Shown here: piece by piece, positions 1 to 6,511 of the stretch
Numbering within the stretch: the first letter of the stretch is position 1
How the letters are laid out: each line of letters opens with the position of its first letter
Assembly: GCA_023391005.1 (NCBI GenBank)
Contig: JAEWBS010000042.1
Location: 1 to 10,664 of the forward strand
Source: Bacillota bacterium
GTDB taxonomy: Bacteria; Bacillota; Clostridia; Oscillospirales; Ruminococcaceae
DNA: 10,664 bases
Direction of reading: 5' to 3'
Translations under genes and position numbers: made by a program
The notes under the pieces: model-generated
What the model saw: only the letters and a program-made list of their open reading frames with translations
Databases searched by the model: none
Told to the model about the DNA's origin: nothing

Positions 1-41
1 GGTTTGCAGTAAAATTAGGATGTTAAATTGACGGGTTGATT

Positions 42-47
42 GGGGGA
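42..47 (+). promoter_or_regulatory. Ribosome binding site deciding a TTG start
   Basis: GGGGGA lies 6 bases before a TTG codon at 54. The upstream in-frame TTG at 36 has no comparable site before it. The TTG at 54 also gives the protein start Met-Phe-Gly-Tyr, which I recall as the usual beginning of this family. This supports initiation at 54 rather than 36. Confidence 0.6.
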
Positions 48-53
48 AACGCT

Positions 54-893
54 TTGTTCGGTTATATCAGGCCACTGGAACCTCAGTTGAAGGTCTGTGA
101 GCTCGATACCTATAAAGCGGTTTATTGCGGCGTGTGCCGCGGGCTTTCAAAACGCTTTGGCCCAGCGGCGCGCATGACACTCAGCTACGATTTTACGTTT
201 ATCGCCATGCTCTATGCCGCATTGGGCGACGCCGCACCGGCCTTTTCGCCGCAGCATTGCCCGCTCAATCCGCTTAAAAAGCGTCCGCATCTGGAATATT
301 CCGCCGCCGTCGAATTTTCTTGCGAAATGGCTATACTTTTACTGCATGAAAAATGCGTGGATAATAAGATGGATGCCCATTTTCCGGTATCCTTGGGCTG
401 GAACATGCTGCTGCCCTTTTCGCAAAGCGCCGCAAAGCAGGTTTGGGCGTCGCAGCCCGCCGCCGCCGAGTGCGCGCATGAGATGACACTGGCGCAGCAA
501 CGGGTCGAAGCACTGGGCGACGCCGCCACGGTGGACATGTCTTGTGACCCGACCGCCGCCGCGCTTTCGGAAATTCTTGGCATGATCAGCGACGTGCCCA
601 CCGACCGGCGCATTTTAAAGCGTCTGGGATATATGCTGGGCCGTTTTATCTATTTGTGCGACGCCATCGACGACCTTGAGGGCGACATCAAGCACAACCG
701 GTTTAATCCGCTTAAAGCACGGCCCGACAAAACCGAGCACGCCGCCATGCTGCGGCTGACCATGGCTGAGGCGGCGAACGCTTACGCGCTGCTCTCGCCC
801 CGCTATTTTAAAGAGATTCTTGATAATATTATCTTTCTCGGCCTGCCCGCGACGGCGGAGCGTTTGCTTGAAAGGGGAGAAACCTATGAATGA
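54..893 (+). CDS. DUF5685-like family protein, function unknown
   Basis: The 279-residue protein from the TTG start opens MFGYIRP, followed by a Cys-x2-Cys pair (C25, C28) in YCGVCRGL, a conserved-looking LSYDFTF segment near residue 43, and an HCPLNPLKKRP segment at 68-78. Near the C-terminus is CDAIDDLEGD (residues 202-211), followed by FNPL. This arrangement matches my memory of DUF5685 proteins of Clostridia; I cannot search to confirm it. The acidic D-x2-D-D-x-E motif in a helical protein resembles the metal-binding motif of isoprenoid synthases, but activity cannot be inferred. The cysteines and histidine could bind a metal. There is no signal peptide or membrane segment. The stop overlaps the start of the J-domain gene by 8 bases, so the two are probably translationally coupled. 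TAAAAT at 10-15 could be a -10 element, but its -35 would lie outside the window. Confidence 0.75.
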   Translation: MFGYIRPLEPQLKVCELDTYKAVYCGVCRGLSKRFGPAARMTLSYDFTFIAMLYAALGDAAPAFSPQHCPLNPLKKRPHLEYSAAVEFSCEMAILLLHEKCVDNKMDAHFPVSLGWNMLLPFSQSAAKQVWASQPAAAECAHEMTLAQQRVEALGDAATVDMSCDPTAAALSEILGMISDVPTDRRILKRLGYMLGRFIYLCDAIDDLEGDIKHNRFNPLKARPDKTEHAAMLRLTMAEAANAYALLSPRYFKEILDNIIFLGLPATAERLLERGETYE

Positions 894-1506
894 TCCATAT
901 CAGGTGCTGGGCGTGTCCCCTTCCGCGACCGATGATGAAATAAAGCAGGCCTATCGCGCGCTCGCTAAAAAATATCACCCCGATAATTATGTAGGCAGCC
1001 CGCTGGCTGATTTGGCTTCTGAAAAGATGTCGGAGATCAATTCCGCCTATGACGCCGTTCAGGAACGGCGTAAAAACGCCTCGGCGCAGGGCGGTTTTTA
1101 TGGGCAACCGCAATCGCAGACCTATGGCGGCTATCAGAGCTATCAAGGCAGCGGCCAGTTTTCGGATATCCGCCGTCTGATCAACGCGGGGCGCATCTTT
1201 GACGCCGAGCAGCTTTTAGACGGCACGCCCGCCGCCTCGCGGGACGCCGAATGGAACTTTTTAAAGGGCAATGTGCTGTTGGCCCGCGGCTTTTTAGAGG
1301 ACGCCATGACCTATCTGCAACGGGCGGTGAACATGGACCCGCAAAACTATGAATACCGCGCCGCTTACGAGCGGATCAGCGCGCAGCGCCAGTACGGTTA
1401 TAACGGCGGTTATTCTTACTCCTCATGCGATCCGTGCAGCCTTTGCTCAACGCTGATCTGCGCCAACTGTCTTTGCAACACCTGTTGCCGCTGCTATTGC
1501 TTCTAA
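886..1506 (+). CDS. J-domain (DnaJ-like) protein with TPR-like region and Cys-rich tail
   Basis: The 206-residue protein begins with a clear J domain (about residues 3-64): YQVLGVSPSATDDEIKQAY, then the HPD motif at 31-33 that stimulates the ATPase of Hsp70/DnaK. A Gly/Gln/Tyr-rich linker (about 68-92) follows, then a helical TPR-like segment (about 93-165) with repeats such as AEWNFLKGNVLLARG and DAMTYLQRAVNMDP. The last 26 residues hold ten cysteines (181, 184, 187, 192, 195, 197, 200, 201, 203, 205). It is not full-length DnaJ, because it lacks the CxxCxGxG zinc fingers and the C-terminal substrate-binding domains. It is likely a specialised co-chaperone acting with DnaK on a few partners. 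The ATG is preceded by GGGGAGA (874-880) and overlaps the upstream stop, which supports this start over the upstream in-frame alternative. Cytoplasmic, possibly membrane-associated through the hydrophobic Cys-rich tail (inference). Confidence 0.88.
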   Translation: MNDPYQVLGVSPSATDDEIKQAYRALAKKYHPDNYVGSPLADLASEKMSEINSAYDAVQERRKNASAQGGFYGQPQSQTYGGYQSYQGSGQFSDIRRLINAGRIFDAEQLLDGTPAASRDAEWNFLKGNVLLARGFLEDAMTYLQRAVNMDPQNYEYRAAYERISAQRQYGYNGGYSYSSCDPCSLCSTLICANCLCNTCCRCYCF

Positions 1507-1521
1507 GGAGGGATAGCCGCC

Positions 1522-2055
1522 GTGTCTCATAAAAAAAGCAGCACACAGGTGGCCCTCGGGGGATTAAGCGCCGCGCTCTGTCTCGTGATCATGCTTGGGA
1601 CGGTGCTCATACCCTTCGCCACCTACGCCGCGCCGGCATTAGCCGGTATTGCGCTGATTCCGATCGCGCTTGAGCTGGGGCTGCCGGTGGCAAGCGTCAC
1701 CTATGCCGCCGTCGCGCTATTGTCGCTGCTCATGGTGCCCGACCGCGAGGCTGCGCTGATGTTTATCGCCTTTTTTGGCTATTATCCCGTTTTAAAGTTC
1801 AAGCTTGACCGCATGAAGCTTCGGCTACTGCGCATCCTGCTCAAACTCATGATTTTTAACGCGTCGATTATAGCAGGATATTTTGTCATCATCTATTTGT
1901 TCGGCCTGCATTACCTGATGGATGAGCTGACCGGCGGCTTTGGCTGGCTGCTGCTGACGGTAGGAAACCTGTGCTTCCCTGTTTATGAGCTGGCGCTTCG
2001 CAATATCACAGCGCTCTATCTGTTCAGGATTCGGAAGACTATTTTTCGCAAATAA
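1522..2055 (+). CDS. Polytopic membrane protein, S-component-like, function unknown
   Basis: The 177-residue protein starts at GTG, with a strong AAGGAGGG at 1505-1512 placed 9 bases upstream. I see about six hydrophobic segments: roughly residues 9-31, 33-55, 57-72, 77-92, 104-128 and 138-160. A basic loop (KFKLDRMKLRLLR, 92-104) and a basic C-terminus (RIRKTIFRK) are presumably cytoplasmic. The size, helix number and Ala/Gly-rich second segment resemble S components (substrate-binding subunits) of ECF vitamin transporters, but I see no motif for a given substrate and no ATPase or T-component genes nearby. It follows the J-domain gene by 15 bases and is probably the last gene of that operon. 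It could equally be an unrelated small membrane protein of the DUF type. Confidence 0.7.
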   Translation: MSHKKSSTQVALGGLSAALCLVIMLGTVLIPFATYAAPALAGIALIPIALELGLPVASVTYAAVALLSLLMVPDREAALMFIAFFGYYPVLKFKLDRMKLRLLRILLKLMIFNASIIAGYFVIIYLFGLHYLMDELTGGFGWLLLTVGNLCFPVYELALRNITALYLFRIRKTIFRK

Positions 2056-2251
2056 CGCTTCGGTTTTCAATCAACTTCGCAATCGCTTTAATCCCTTTTT
2101 GTTGCGGCCAACTATTTTTTACAGCAATTTGACTTATCACTGGATTGATAACGCCACCTTGCTTGCATGCGGTTGAACTTAAAGGAAGTTTCAGCATTCG
2201 AATAATAAGCTCAACCGCGATAATATGACGCAATAAAAACTCCCGCTCTGA
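2039..2251 (-). pseudogene. Possible gene remnant or chance open frame
   Basis: An open frame from an in-frame stop at 2252-2254 down to 2039 encodes a protein-like segment, for example AVELIIRMLKLPLSS, then ACKQGGVINPVISQIAV and IKAIAKLIENRS. The only start candidate is a TTG at 2233, with no ribosome binding site and with a terminator hairpin immediately upstream. The stretch is visibly more AT-rich than its neighbours. Its end overlaps the 3' end of the membrane-protein gene on the other strand. The composition looks like a fragment of a real protein, but I do not recognise the family. It could be a degraded gene or chance. Confidence 0.25.
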
Positions 2252-2269
2252 TCACAGAGCGGGAGTTTT
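2236..2269. terminator. Bidirectional intrinsic terminator
   Basis: AAAACTCCCGCTCTG (2236-2250) and its exact reverse complement (2255-2269) form a 15-bp perfect stem around a 4-base loop ATCA. Because the arms begin with A and end with T, either strand yields a GC-rich stem followed by a U run. It sits between the converging membrane-protein gene (plus, stop 2055) and the lectin-fold gene (minus, stop 2312), so it can terminate both. Confidence 0.9.
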
Positions 2270-2285
2270 GCGTTTTGTCGGGCCG

Positions 2286-2311
2286 GCAAAAATCACGCAA
2301 AGCATTTTTGC
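2286..2311 (-). repeat. 8-bp inverted repeat abutting a stop codon
   Basis: GCAAAAAT (2286-2293) and ATTTTTGC (2304-2311) are perfect reverse complements with a 10-base spacer. On the minus strand the repeat starts directly after the TAA of the lectin-fold gene. It may add to termination or mRNA 3'-end stability. Some DGR targets carry a hairpin or cruciform just after the variable region, and the position fits that, but the sequence alone does not show such a role. Confidence 0.6.
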
Positions 2312-3586
2312 TTATTGCCGCTCCGGAATATACATGACGCGGGCGCTGATGTTGCTCGAGGCTCTGCCGGTCGCCAAGTCGGCATACCAAAAGAAAAGGC
2401 CGGGCCATGTTTTTTGGCACCACCGTCCGCCGAACATGCAGCTCTGCCATCCGTCGAAGGTATTGTTCTGCTTGAAATAATCGCCGACAGGGCCATCCTC
2501 ACTGCCCTTGACCTCCGAGGTCAGGAACATGAAGTCACAGTCCTCGCTGTAGGCAAACGCCGATGTAAAACCGTTTTCTTTGCACAGCGTGAAGCCTGTG
2601 TTGCGGTAGGGCGCACCCTTATAGTCGTCTTGGTATTCGCCGTCACTCCACCAGACGGCATTGACGCCACCGCACTCAAAGTTAAGTCCCTCTACCAGTT
2701 TCCAAATGTTCCCCCAAAGATTTTCCTCCCCGCGGTAGGTAACGGAGGAGAAACCGTCGTCAGGCCCACCGGAGCCGGTGACGTTGCCCAGATGAGCGGT
2801 TCGCCCGGTTTTTTCTGCGCCGCTGGTTCCCTCGTTTATCTCCTTATTCACCACGCCTTTTCCAATCGCCTGCTTGGAGTTGAAACTTGCGTACTCCACC
2901 AGCATCAACAGCTCAGTTGCGTTAAGGGAAAGAAAGTCAATCGATTGCCAGCCTTTGCCACGGTTTGCGGTCAACACGCGGACATTGGCGCGGTTGAGCA
3001 TCTGTCCGTTGGCGCCGCTGACCGGCTTTGCACCCGCTATGGAGGATAGGGTCAGCGATGTGCTCGGACAATCGGTAAAGACGCCCTCATCCTCGCGGTA
3101 ATAAACACCCTTGTCCCGGTCGCAAAGGCAGGCTTCATAGGCGCTTGCATAAATGAAATCGTACGCGATGCCCTGCCTCAAAAAGCTGGGATGTATCCGA
3201 AAGCCGGGCTGCGCATCCTCGCTGACCCACCAGCGCGCTCTGCGGATATGATACCCTTCACCGTCCTTGATCGGCTCGAGATCGACGGGTTCTACCCTGT
3301 AGTAAAACTTGGGCTGCTCCACCATGACCTGAACAGGCGTGCCTGCCGGATAGGTTTTGCCGTCCTTGACGACGGGGGTAAGCAACGCGCCCGACTCACA
3401 ATAGCCCTCGTCGCCATAGTAAGTGAGAACTGTGCCGTCATCGGTCAGGTTGCACCTCTTTCTGCCGCCATACATGCCGACGGCATCAAAATCCGCTCCG
3501 GGTGTTTTGCCCACGGCATCCCCCAAACGCTGCGCCCTGCCTGTGGTAAAATCAAAGTCCACGCCAAATGCAATGTTGTTTGCCAT
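2312..3586 (-). CDS. FGE/C-type-lectin-fold protein, possible DGR target
   Basis: The 424-residue protein has no signal peptide or membrane segment. The N-terminal half (about 1-180; MANNIAFGVDFDF, FYYRVEP, GYHIRRARWWVSE) resembles phage-tail or surface-type beta-rich proteins and is not recognised further. The C-terminal half (about 185-420) shows family features: LSLNATELLMLVEYAS near 219-234, YRGEENLWGNIWKLVEGLN at 284-302 (compare the ENxWGNVWEWVDG motif of formylglycine-generating-enzyme-like folds), and a final GGRW (386-389), GLFFWYADL (396-404), NISARVMYI (412-420). This end matches the usual shape of the variable region of DGR target proteins, where a GGxW start and an IxxRxxY end frame the diversified ligand-binding residues. 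GGAGG lies 9 bases before the ATG. No reverse transcriptase or template repeat is near, so function (ligand binding, perhaps phage- or element-derived) is inferred only from the fold. Confidence 0.7.
   Translation of the reverse strand: MANNIAFGVDFDFTTGRAQRLGDAVGKTPGADFDAVGMYGGRKRCNLTDDGTVLTYYGDEGYCESGALLTPVVKDGKTYPAGTPVQVMVEQPKFYYRVEPVDLEPIKDGEGYHIRRARWWVSEDAQPGFRIHPSFLRQGIAYDFIYASAYEACLCDRDKGVYYREDEGVFTDCPSTSLTLSSIAGAKPVSGANGQMLNRANVRVLTANRGKGWQSIDFLSLNATELLMLVEYASFNSKQAIGKGVVNKEINEGTSGAEKTGRTAHLGNVTGSGGPDDGFSSVTYRGEENLWGNIWKLVEGLNFECGGVNAVWWSDGEYQDDYKGAPYRNTGFTLCKENGFTSAFAYSEDCDFMFLTSEVKGSEDGPVGDYFKQNNTFDGWQSCMFGGRWCQKTWPGLFFWYADLATGRASSNISARVMYIPERQ
2315..2470 (-). other. Candidate variable-region segment of the lectin-fold gene
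   Basis: The last ~50 codons, from about FDGWQSCMFGGRW to the C-terminus, correspond in position and layout to DGR variable regions, which normally occupy the 3' end of the target gene. Codons such as AGC (Ser), AAC (Asn) and TGC (Cys) occur at positions where targets often have AAC-derived residues. No adenine-rich template copy is visible elsewhere in the window, so diversification is a hypothesis. Confidence 0.35.
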
Positions 3587-3747
3587 AAATCACTGCCTCC
3601 ATTTTCTGGTATTTGTGTGCAAAGGGCTTTTTTTAACTTTTTGCAAAATGCATACGGTTGCTGTCTAATTTATCAAAGCAATCGGTGTGCCAACTAATAT
3701 CCCCCGCATTTCGCTTTATTTTTCCGCATTTTAGGGCGCATTCTCTG

Positions 3748-3753
3748 ATTATA
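3748..3753 (-). promoter_or_regulatory. Possible -10 element for the lectin-fold gene
   Basis: TATAAT on the minus strand is a perfect -10 consensus about 160 bases upstream of the start codon at 3586. No good -35 lies 16-18 bases upstream of it. If it is real, the promoter may depend on an activator, and the palindromes at 3776-3819 lie just upstream where one could bind. Confidence 0.35.
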
Positions 3754-3775
3754 TCGGGATAAACAAGAAATAGTC

Positions 3776-3819
3776 GTGCGAGTTCGCACAGTTCCCATGT
3801 TCGCTTTTGCACATGTGCA
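3776..3819. promoter_or_regulatory. Two palindromes, possible operator pair
   Basis: GTGCGA-GT-TCGCAC (3776-3789) and the perfect 12-base palindrome TGCACATGTGCA (3808-3819) are 18 bases apart. Between and within them GTTCGC, GTTCCC and GTTCGC begin at 3782, 3791 and 3799, about one helical turn or slightly less apart. Such paired dyads are typical of regulator binding sites, but no regulator gene is nearby and the motif matches no operator I can name with confidence. Confidence 0.35.
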
Positions 3820-3915
3820 GTTTTGAACCACTGCCATTTCCGCGAAATCCTATCTGCTTTTCACCGCCGGCTTTTGCTGCTGCAAAGCTTTACCCACAAT
3901 CGCCAACAAGTCTTC

Positions 3916-3945
3916 AAAATAAAAAGCCACCAGCGTAGCTGGTGG
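3916..3945 (-). terminator. Intrinsic terminator of the purine operon
   Basis: On the minus strand, CCACCAGC-TAC-GCTGGTGG forms an 8-bp perfect stem with a 3-base loop, followed by CTTTTTATTTT. This is a standard intrinsic terminator about 75 bases after the purD stop. On the plus strand there is no U run after the stem. Confidence 0.85.
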
Positions 3946-3971
3946 TATTGACAAACGCCTTTATGGACACT

Positions 3972-4001
3972 GAGCGCCTGCTCCAAAAGGAGCAGGCGCT
4001 C
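3972..4001 (-). repeat. 13-bp perfect hairpin after purD, no U tract
   Basis: GAGCGCCTGCTCC (3972-3984) and its exact complement (3989-4001) enclose AAAA on the plus strand (UUUU in the purine mRNA). It lies 20 bases after the purD stop. Neither strand has a run of T after the stem, so it is more likely an RNA-stabilising 3' hairpin, or a helper of the terminator downstream, than a terminator itself. Confidence 0.75.
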
Positions 4002-4021
4002 TTAATAATAAAATCCAGCTA

Positions 4022-5290
4022 TTACAGCACCTTTTTACCGATATCATGTCGGTAAAAGCTGCCCTCAAACCCGATATTAGCTGCAGCCGCATAGGCCTTG
4101 TCCAGCGCCGCCGCCAGCGTATCGCCGGTCGCGGCGACGCCGAGTACCCGCCCGCCGTTGCTTTTAAACACGCCGTTTTCCAACGCCGTACCCGCGTGAT
4201 AGACCGTCGCGTCCGCAGCACCGCCCCACTTGTTCAGCCCATGGATGGCGTAACCCTTTTCATAGGAAGCCGGGTAGCCGCCGCTCGCGATAATCACGCA
4301 AGCCGCGGCGCCGCGTTTTTGGCCGACCGTGACCCCGGCAAGCCGCCCCACGGCAGTCGCCTGCATAATCTCGAGCAGATCCCCCTCAAGCAGTGGCAAG
4401 ACCACCTGCGTTTCGGGGTCGCCAAAACGGCAGTTGTATTCGATGACGCGCGGGCCGTCCGCACAGAGCATCAGGCCAAAATAGAGACAACCGCGAAATT
4501 CGCGCCCCTCCTGCTTCATCGCGCGGATAGTCGGCAGAAAGATCTCTTCCATGCAGCGCGCCTGCAACGCCGGTGTGTACATCGGGTGGGGCGCAATGGT
4601 ACCCATGCCGCCGGTGTTCGGGCCCTCGTCGTTGTCAAACGCGCGCTTGTGGTCCATCGAAGAAGCCATCGGCACAACGGTCTTGCCATCGGTGAAAGCC
4701 AACACCGACACCTCAATACCGGTCAGAAACTCTTCGATGACGACGCGGCGGCCGCTCTCGCCAAACGCGCCCTCTTCCATCATGGCGCGTACGGCGTGAA
4801 TCGCCTCTTCCTCGCTTTCGGGAATCACAACGCCCTTGCCCAGCGCCAGCCCGTCGGCCTTGATGACCGCCGGGTAGCGGTTCTGCCGCTTGAGATAGGC
4901 GATCGCCTCGTTAGCGTCATCAAACGTCTCATACGCGGCGGTCGGAATACCATATTTTTTCATCAGCCCTTTGGAGAAGACCTTACTGCCCTCGATGGCG
5001 GCGGCGGCCTTGGTCGGGCCAAACGCGGGGATGCCCGCTTGGTTCAGCGCGTCCACCATGCCGAGCACGAGCGGGTCGTCGGGGGCAACGATAACAAAAC
5101 CGATCGCTTTCTCTTTCGCAAACGCCACAACGCCCGCGACATCGGTCGCCTTAATCGCGACGCACTCGGCATCAGCCGCAATGCCGCCGTTACCCGGTGC
5201 TGCGTAGATGCGCCCGGCCTTGGGCGATTCCTTCAGCTTTTTGATGATGGCGTGCTCCCGCCCGCCTGAGCCTACAACTAAAATATCCAT
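4022..5290 (-). CDS. purD: Phosphoribosylamine--glycine ligase (GAR synthetase)
   Basis: The enzyme joins phosphoribosylamine and glycine using ATP to give GAR, the second step of purine synthesis, in the cytoplasm. The 422-residue length is normal for the family. Visible marks are the N-terminal VVGSGGREHA (5-14), PGNGG (32-36), APDDPLV at 69-75 (commonly GPExPLV), the ATP-grasp lysine loop KADGLALGKGV (144-154), the DEGPNTGGMG glycine-rich loop (221-230) and the GARS signature RFGDPETQ (288-295). The ATG at 5290 is preceded by AGGAGA and lies 19 bases after the formyltransferase stop. The open frame continues further upstream, but that part is antisense-like and overlaps the preceding gene. 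It is the last gene of the operon. Confidence 0.97.
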   Translation of the reverse strand: MDILVVGSGGREHAIIKKLKESPKAGRIYAAPGNGGIAADAECVAIKATDVAGVVAFAKEKAIGFVIVAPDDPLVLGMVDALNQAGIPAFGPTKAAAAIEGSKVFSKGLMKKYGIPTAAYETFDDANEAIAYLKRQNRYPAVIKADGLALGKGVVIPESEEEAIHAVRAMMEEGAFGESGRRVVIEEFLTGIEVSVLAFTDGKTVVPMASSMDHKRAFDNDEGPNTGGMGTIAPHPMYTPALQARCMEEIFLPTIRAMKQEGREFRGCLYFGLMLCADGPRVIEYNCRFGDPETQVVLPLLEGDLLEIMQATAVGRLAGVTVGQKRGAAACVIIASGGYPASYEKGYAIHGLNKWGGAADATVYHAGTALENGVFKSNGGRVLGVAATGDTLAAALDKAYAAAANIGFEGSFYRHDIGKKVL

Positions 5291-5309
5291 CAGCACGTCT
5301 CCTAAAAAC

Positions 5310-6485
5310 TCAGTGGTGGAACAGCCGGATGCCGGTGAACGCCATCGCGATGTTGTATTTATTGCAGGTGGCGATGACCTGATCGTCGCGGATTGAGCCG
5401 CCCGGCTGCGCGACGTAAGAGACACCGCTGCGGTGCGCGCGCTCGATGTTATCACCAAACGGAAAGAACGCGTCGCTGCCTAAAGAAACGCCGGTCAGCT
5501 TAGTCAGCCATTCCTTCTTCTCGGCCGCCGTCAGCGGCTCGGGACATACGGTAAAGGTTTCGGACCATACCGCTTCGCCCAGCACATCCTCATAATCATC
5601 CGAGATGTAGATATCAATGGCGTTGTCGCGGTTGGGGCGGGCGAGATCCTCCCTAAACGGCAGCGCCAGCACCTTGGGATGCTGCCGCAGCCACCAGATG
5701 TCGGCCTTATTACCTGCAAGACGGGTGCAGTGGATGCGCGACTGCTGGCCCGCGCCAACGCCGATGACCTGCCCGCCCTTCGCGTAACACACCGAGTTGG
5801 ACTGGGTGTATTTGAGCGTGATTAACGATAGCACGAGATCGAGCTTGGCGCTCTCGGGCAGCGTTTTGTTGTCGGTGACAATATTCTCGAGCATCGCGGC
5901 ATCAATTTTAAGTTCATTGCGGCCCTGCTCAAAGGTGATGCCGAAAACATCCTTGCGCTCGACGGGCGCGGGGGTATATTCGAGGTCGATTTGAACGATG
6001 TTGTAGCCACCCTTGCGTTTAGCTTTTAAAAGCGCCAGCGCATCGTCGTCATAACCGGGGGCGATAATGCCGTCGGTTACCTCATGCTCAATAAGCTTGG
6101 CTGCCGTGATGTCGCAGACGTCCGACAGGGCGATCCAGTCGCCGAAGGAGGACATGCGATCGGCCCCTCTGGCCCGCGCGTAGGCACAGGCAACCGGTGA
6201 CAGCTCCCCCTCGCCGGTGAAGTAGATACGGCGCAGCGTCTCATCGAGCGGCAGCCCCACCGCCGCGCCCGCCGGGCTAACATGCTTAAACGACGCCGCA
6301 GCAGCCAACCCGGTCGCCGCTTTAAGCTCCTTGACCAGCTGCCAGCTGTTGAGCGCGTCGAGAAAATTGATGTAGCCCGGTCTGCCGTTTAAAACGGTGA
6401 GGGGCAGCGCGCCCTCGGCCATAAAAATGCGCGACGGCTTTTGGTTGGGGTTGCAGCCGTATTTCAGTTCCAATTCCTTTGCCAT
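5310..6485 (-). CDS. purH: Stand-alone AICAR formyltransferase (PurH C-terminal type)
   Basis: The enzyme transfers a formyl group from 10-formyltetrahydrofolate to AICAR, the penultimate step to IMP. The 391-residue protein corresponds to the transformylase part only: YGCNPNQKP (9-17) matches the YGxNPHQ motif of PurH, SFKHVSPAG carries the catalytic Lys67-His68 pair, and SSFGDWIALSD, YTQSNSV and the C-terminal QPGGSIRDDQVI segment are all present. The N-terminal MGS-like IMP cyclohydrolase domain of bifunctional PurH (about 200 residues) is missing. The start is not truncated, since GGGAGGA precedes the ATG and the upstream gene ends only 26 bases before. The missing activity is supplied by the PurO-like gene just upstream. 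The symbol purH is used by homology; purV has been used for separate transformylases. Confidence 0.95.
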   Translation of the reverse strand: MAKELELKYGCNPNQKPSRIFMAEGALPLTVLNGRPGYINFLDALNSWQLVKELKAATGLAAAASFKHVSPAGAAVGLPLDETLRRIYFTGEGELSPVACAYARARGADRMSSFGDWIALSDVCDITAAKLIEHEVTDGIIAPGYDDDALALLKAKRKGGYNIVQIDLEYTPAPVERKDVFGITFEQGRNELKIDAAMLENIVTDNKTLPESAKLDLVLSLITLKYTQSNSVCYAKGGQVIGVGAGQQSRIHCTRLAGNKADIWWLRQHPKVLALPFREDLARPNRDNAIDIYISDDYEDVLGEAVWSETFTVCPEPLTAAEKKEWLTKLTGVSLGSDAFFPFGDNIERAHRSGVSYVAQPGGSIRDDQVIATCNKYNIAMAFTGIRLFHH

Positions 6486-6511
6486 GTCGATTCCTCCCTT
6501 GGCCTTTGGCG

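Larger units (their letters stand above)
3587..4021. other. Gene-free region with palindromes and terminators
   Basis: This 435-bp stretch separates the lectin-fold gene from the end of the purine operon. I see no convincing gene on either strand. From left to right it holds the ribosome binding site of the lectin-fold gene, the direct repeat CCGCATTT (3704-3711, 3724-3731), a TATAAT on the minus strand (3748-3753), two palindromes (3776-3789, 3808-3819) with three GTTCSC repeats (3782, 3791, 3799), an imperfect hairpin around 3871-3888, and two hairpins at the end of the purine operon. Confidence 0.6.

Noticed and set aside
36..53. TTG at 36 as start of the DUF5685-like gene
   Set aside because: The GGGGGA site lies after it and before the TTG at 54, and the family start MFGY matches the later codon.
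2315..3049. Plus-strand open frame opposite the lectin-fold gene
   Set aside because: The minus-strand frame is longer, has a GGAGG site and recognisable motifs. The plus frame has neither.
3790..3804. Gram-positive LexA box
   Set aside because: GTTC repeats are present, but they are direct, not the inverted GAAC-N4-GTTC arrangement.
3587..4021. Possible DGR template repeat or reverse-transcriptase fragment near the lectin-fold gene
   Set aside because: I read both strands for an Asn-codon-rich near-copy of the gene's 3' end and for RT motifs and found none here or elsewhere in the window.
4046..5269. Long plus-strand open frame of about 400 codons opposite purD
   Set aside because: It is antisense to a clear purD, rich in Arg/His/Ala as expected of a GC-rich shadow frame, and shows no family motif.
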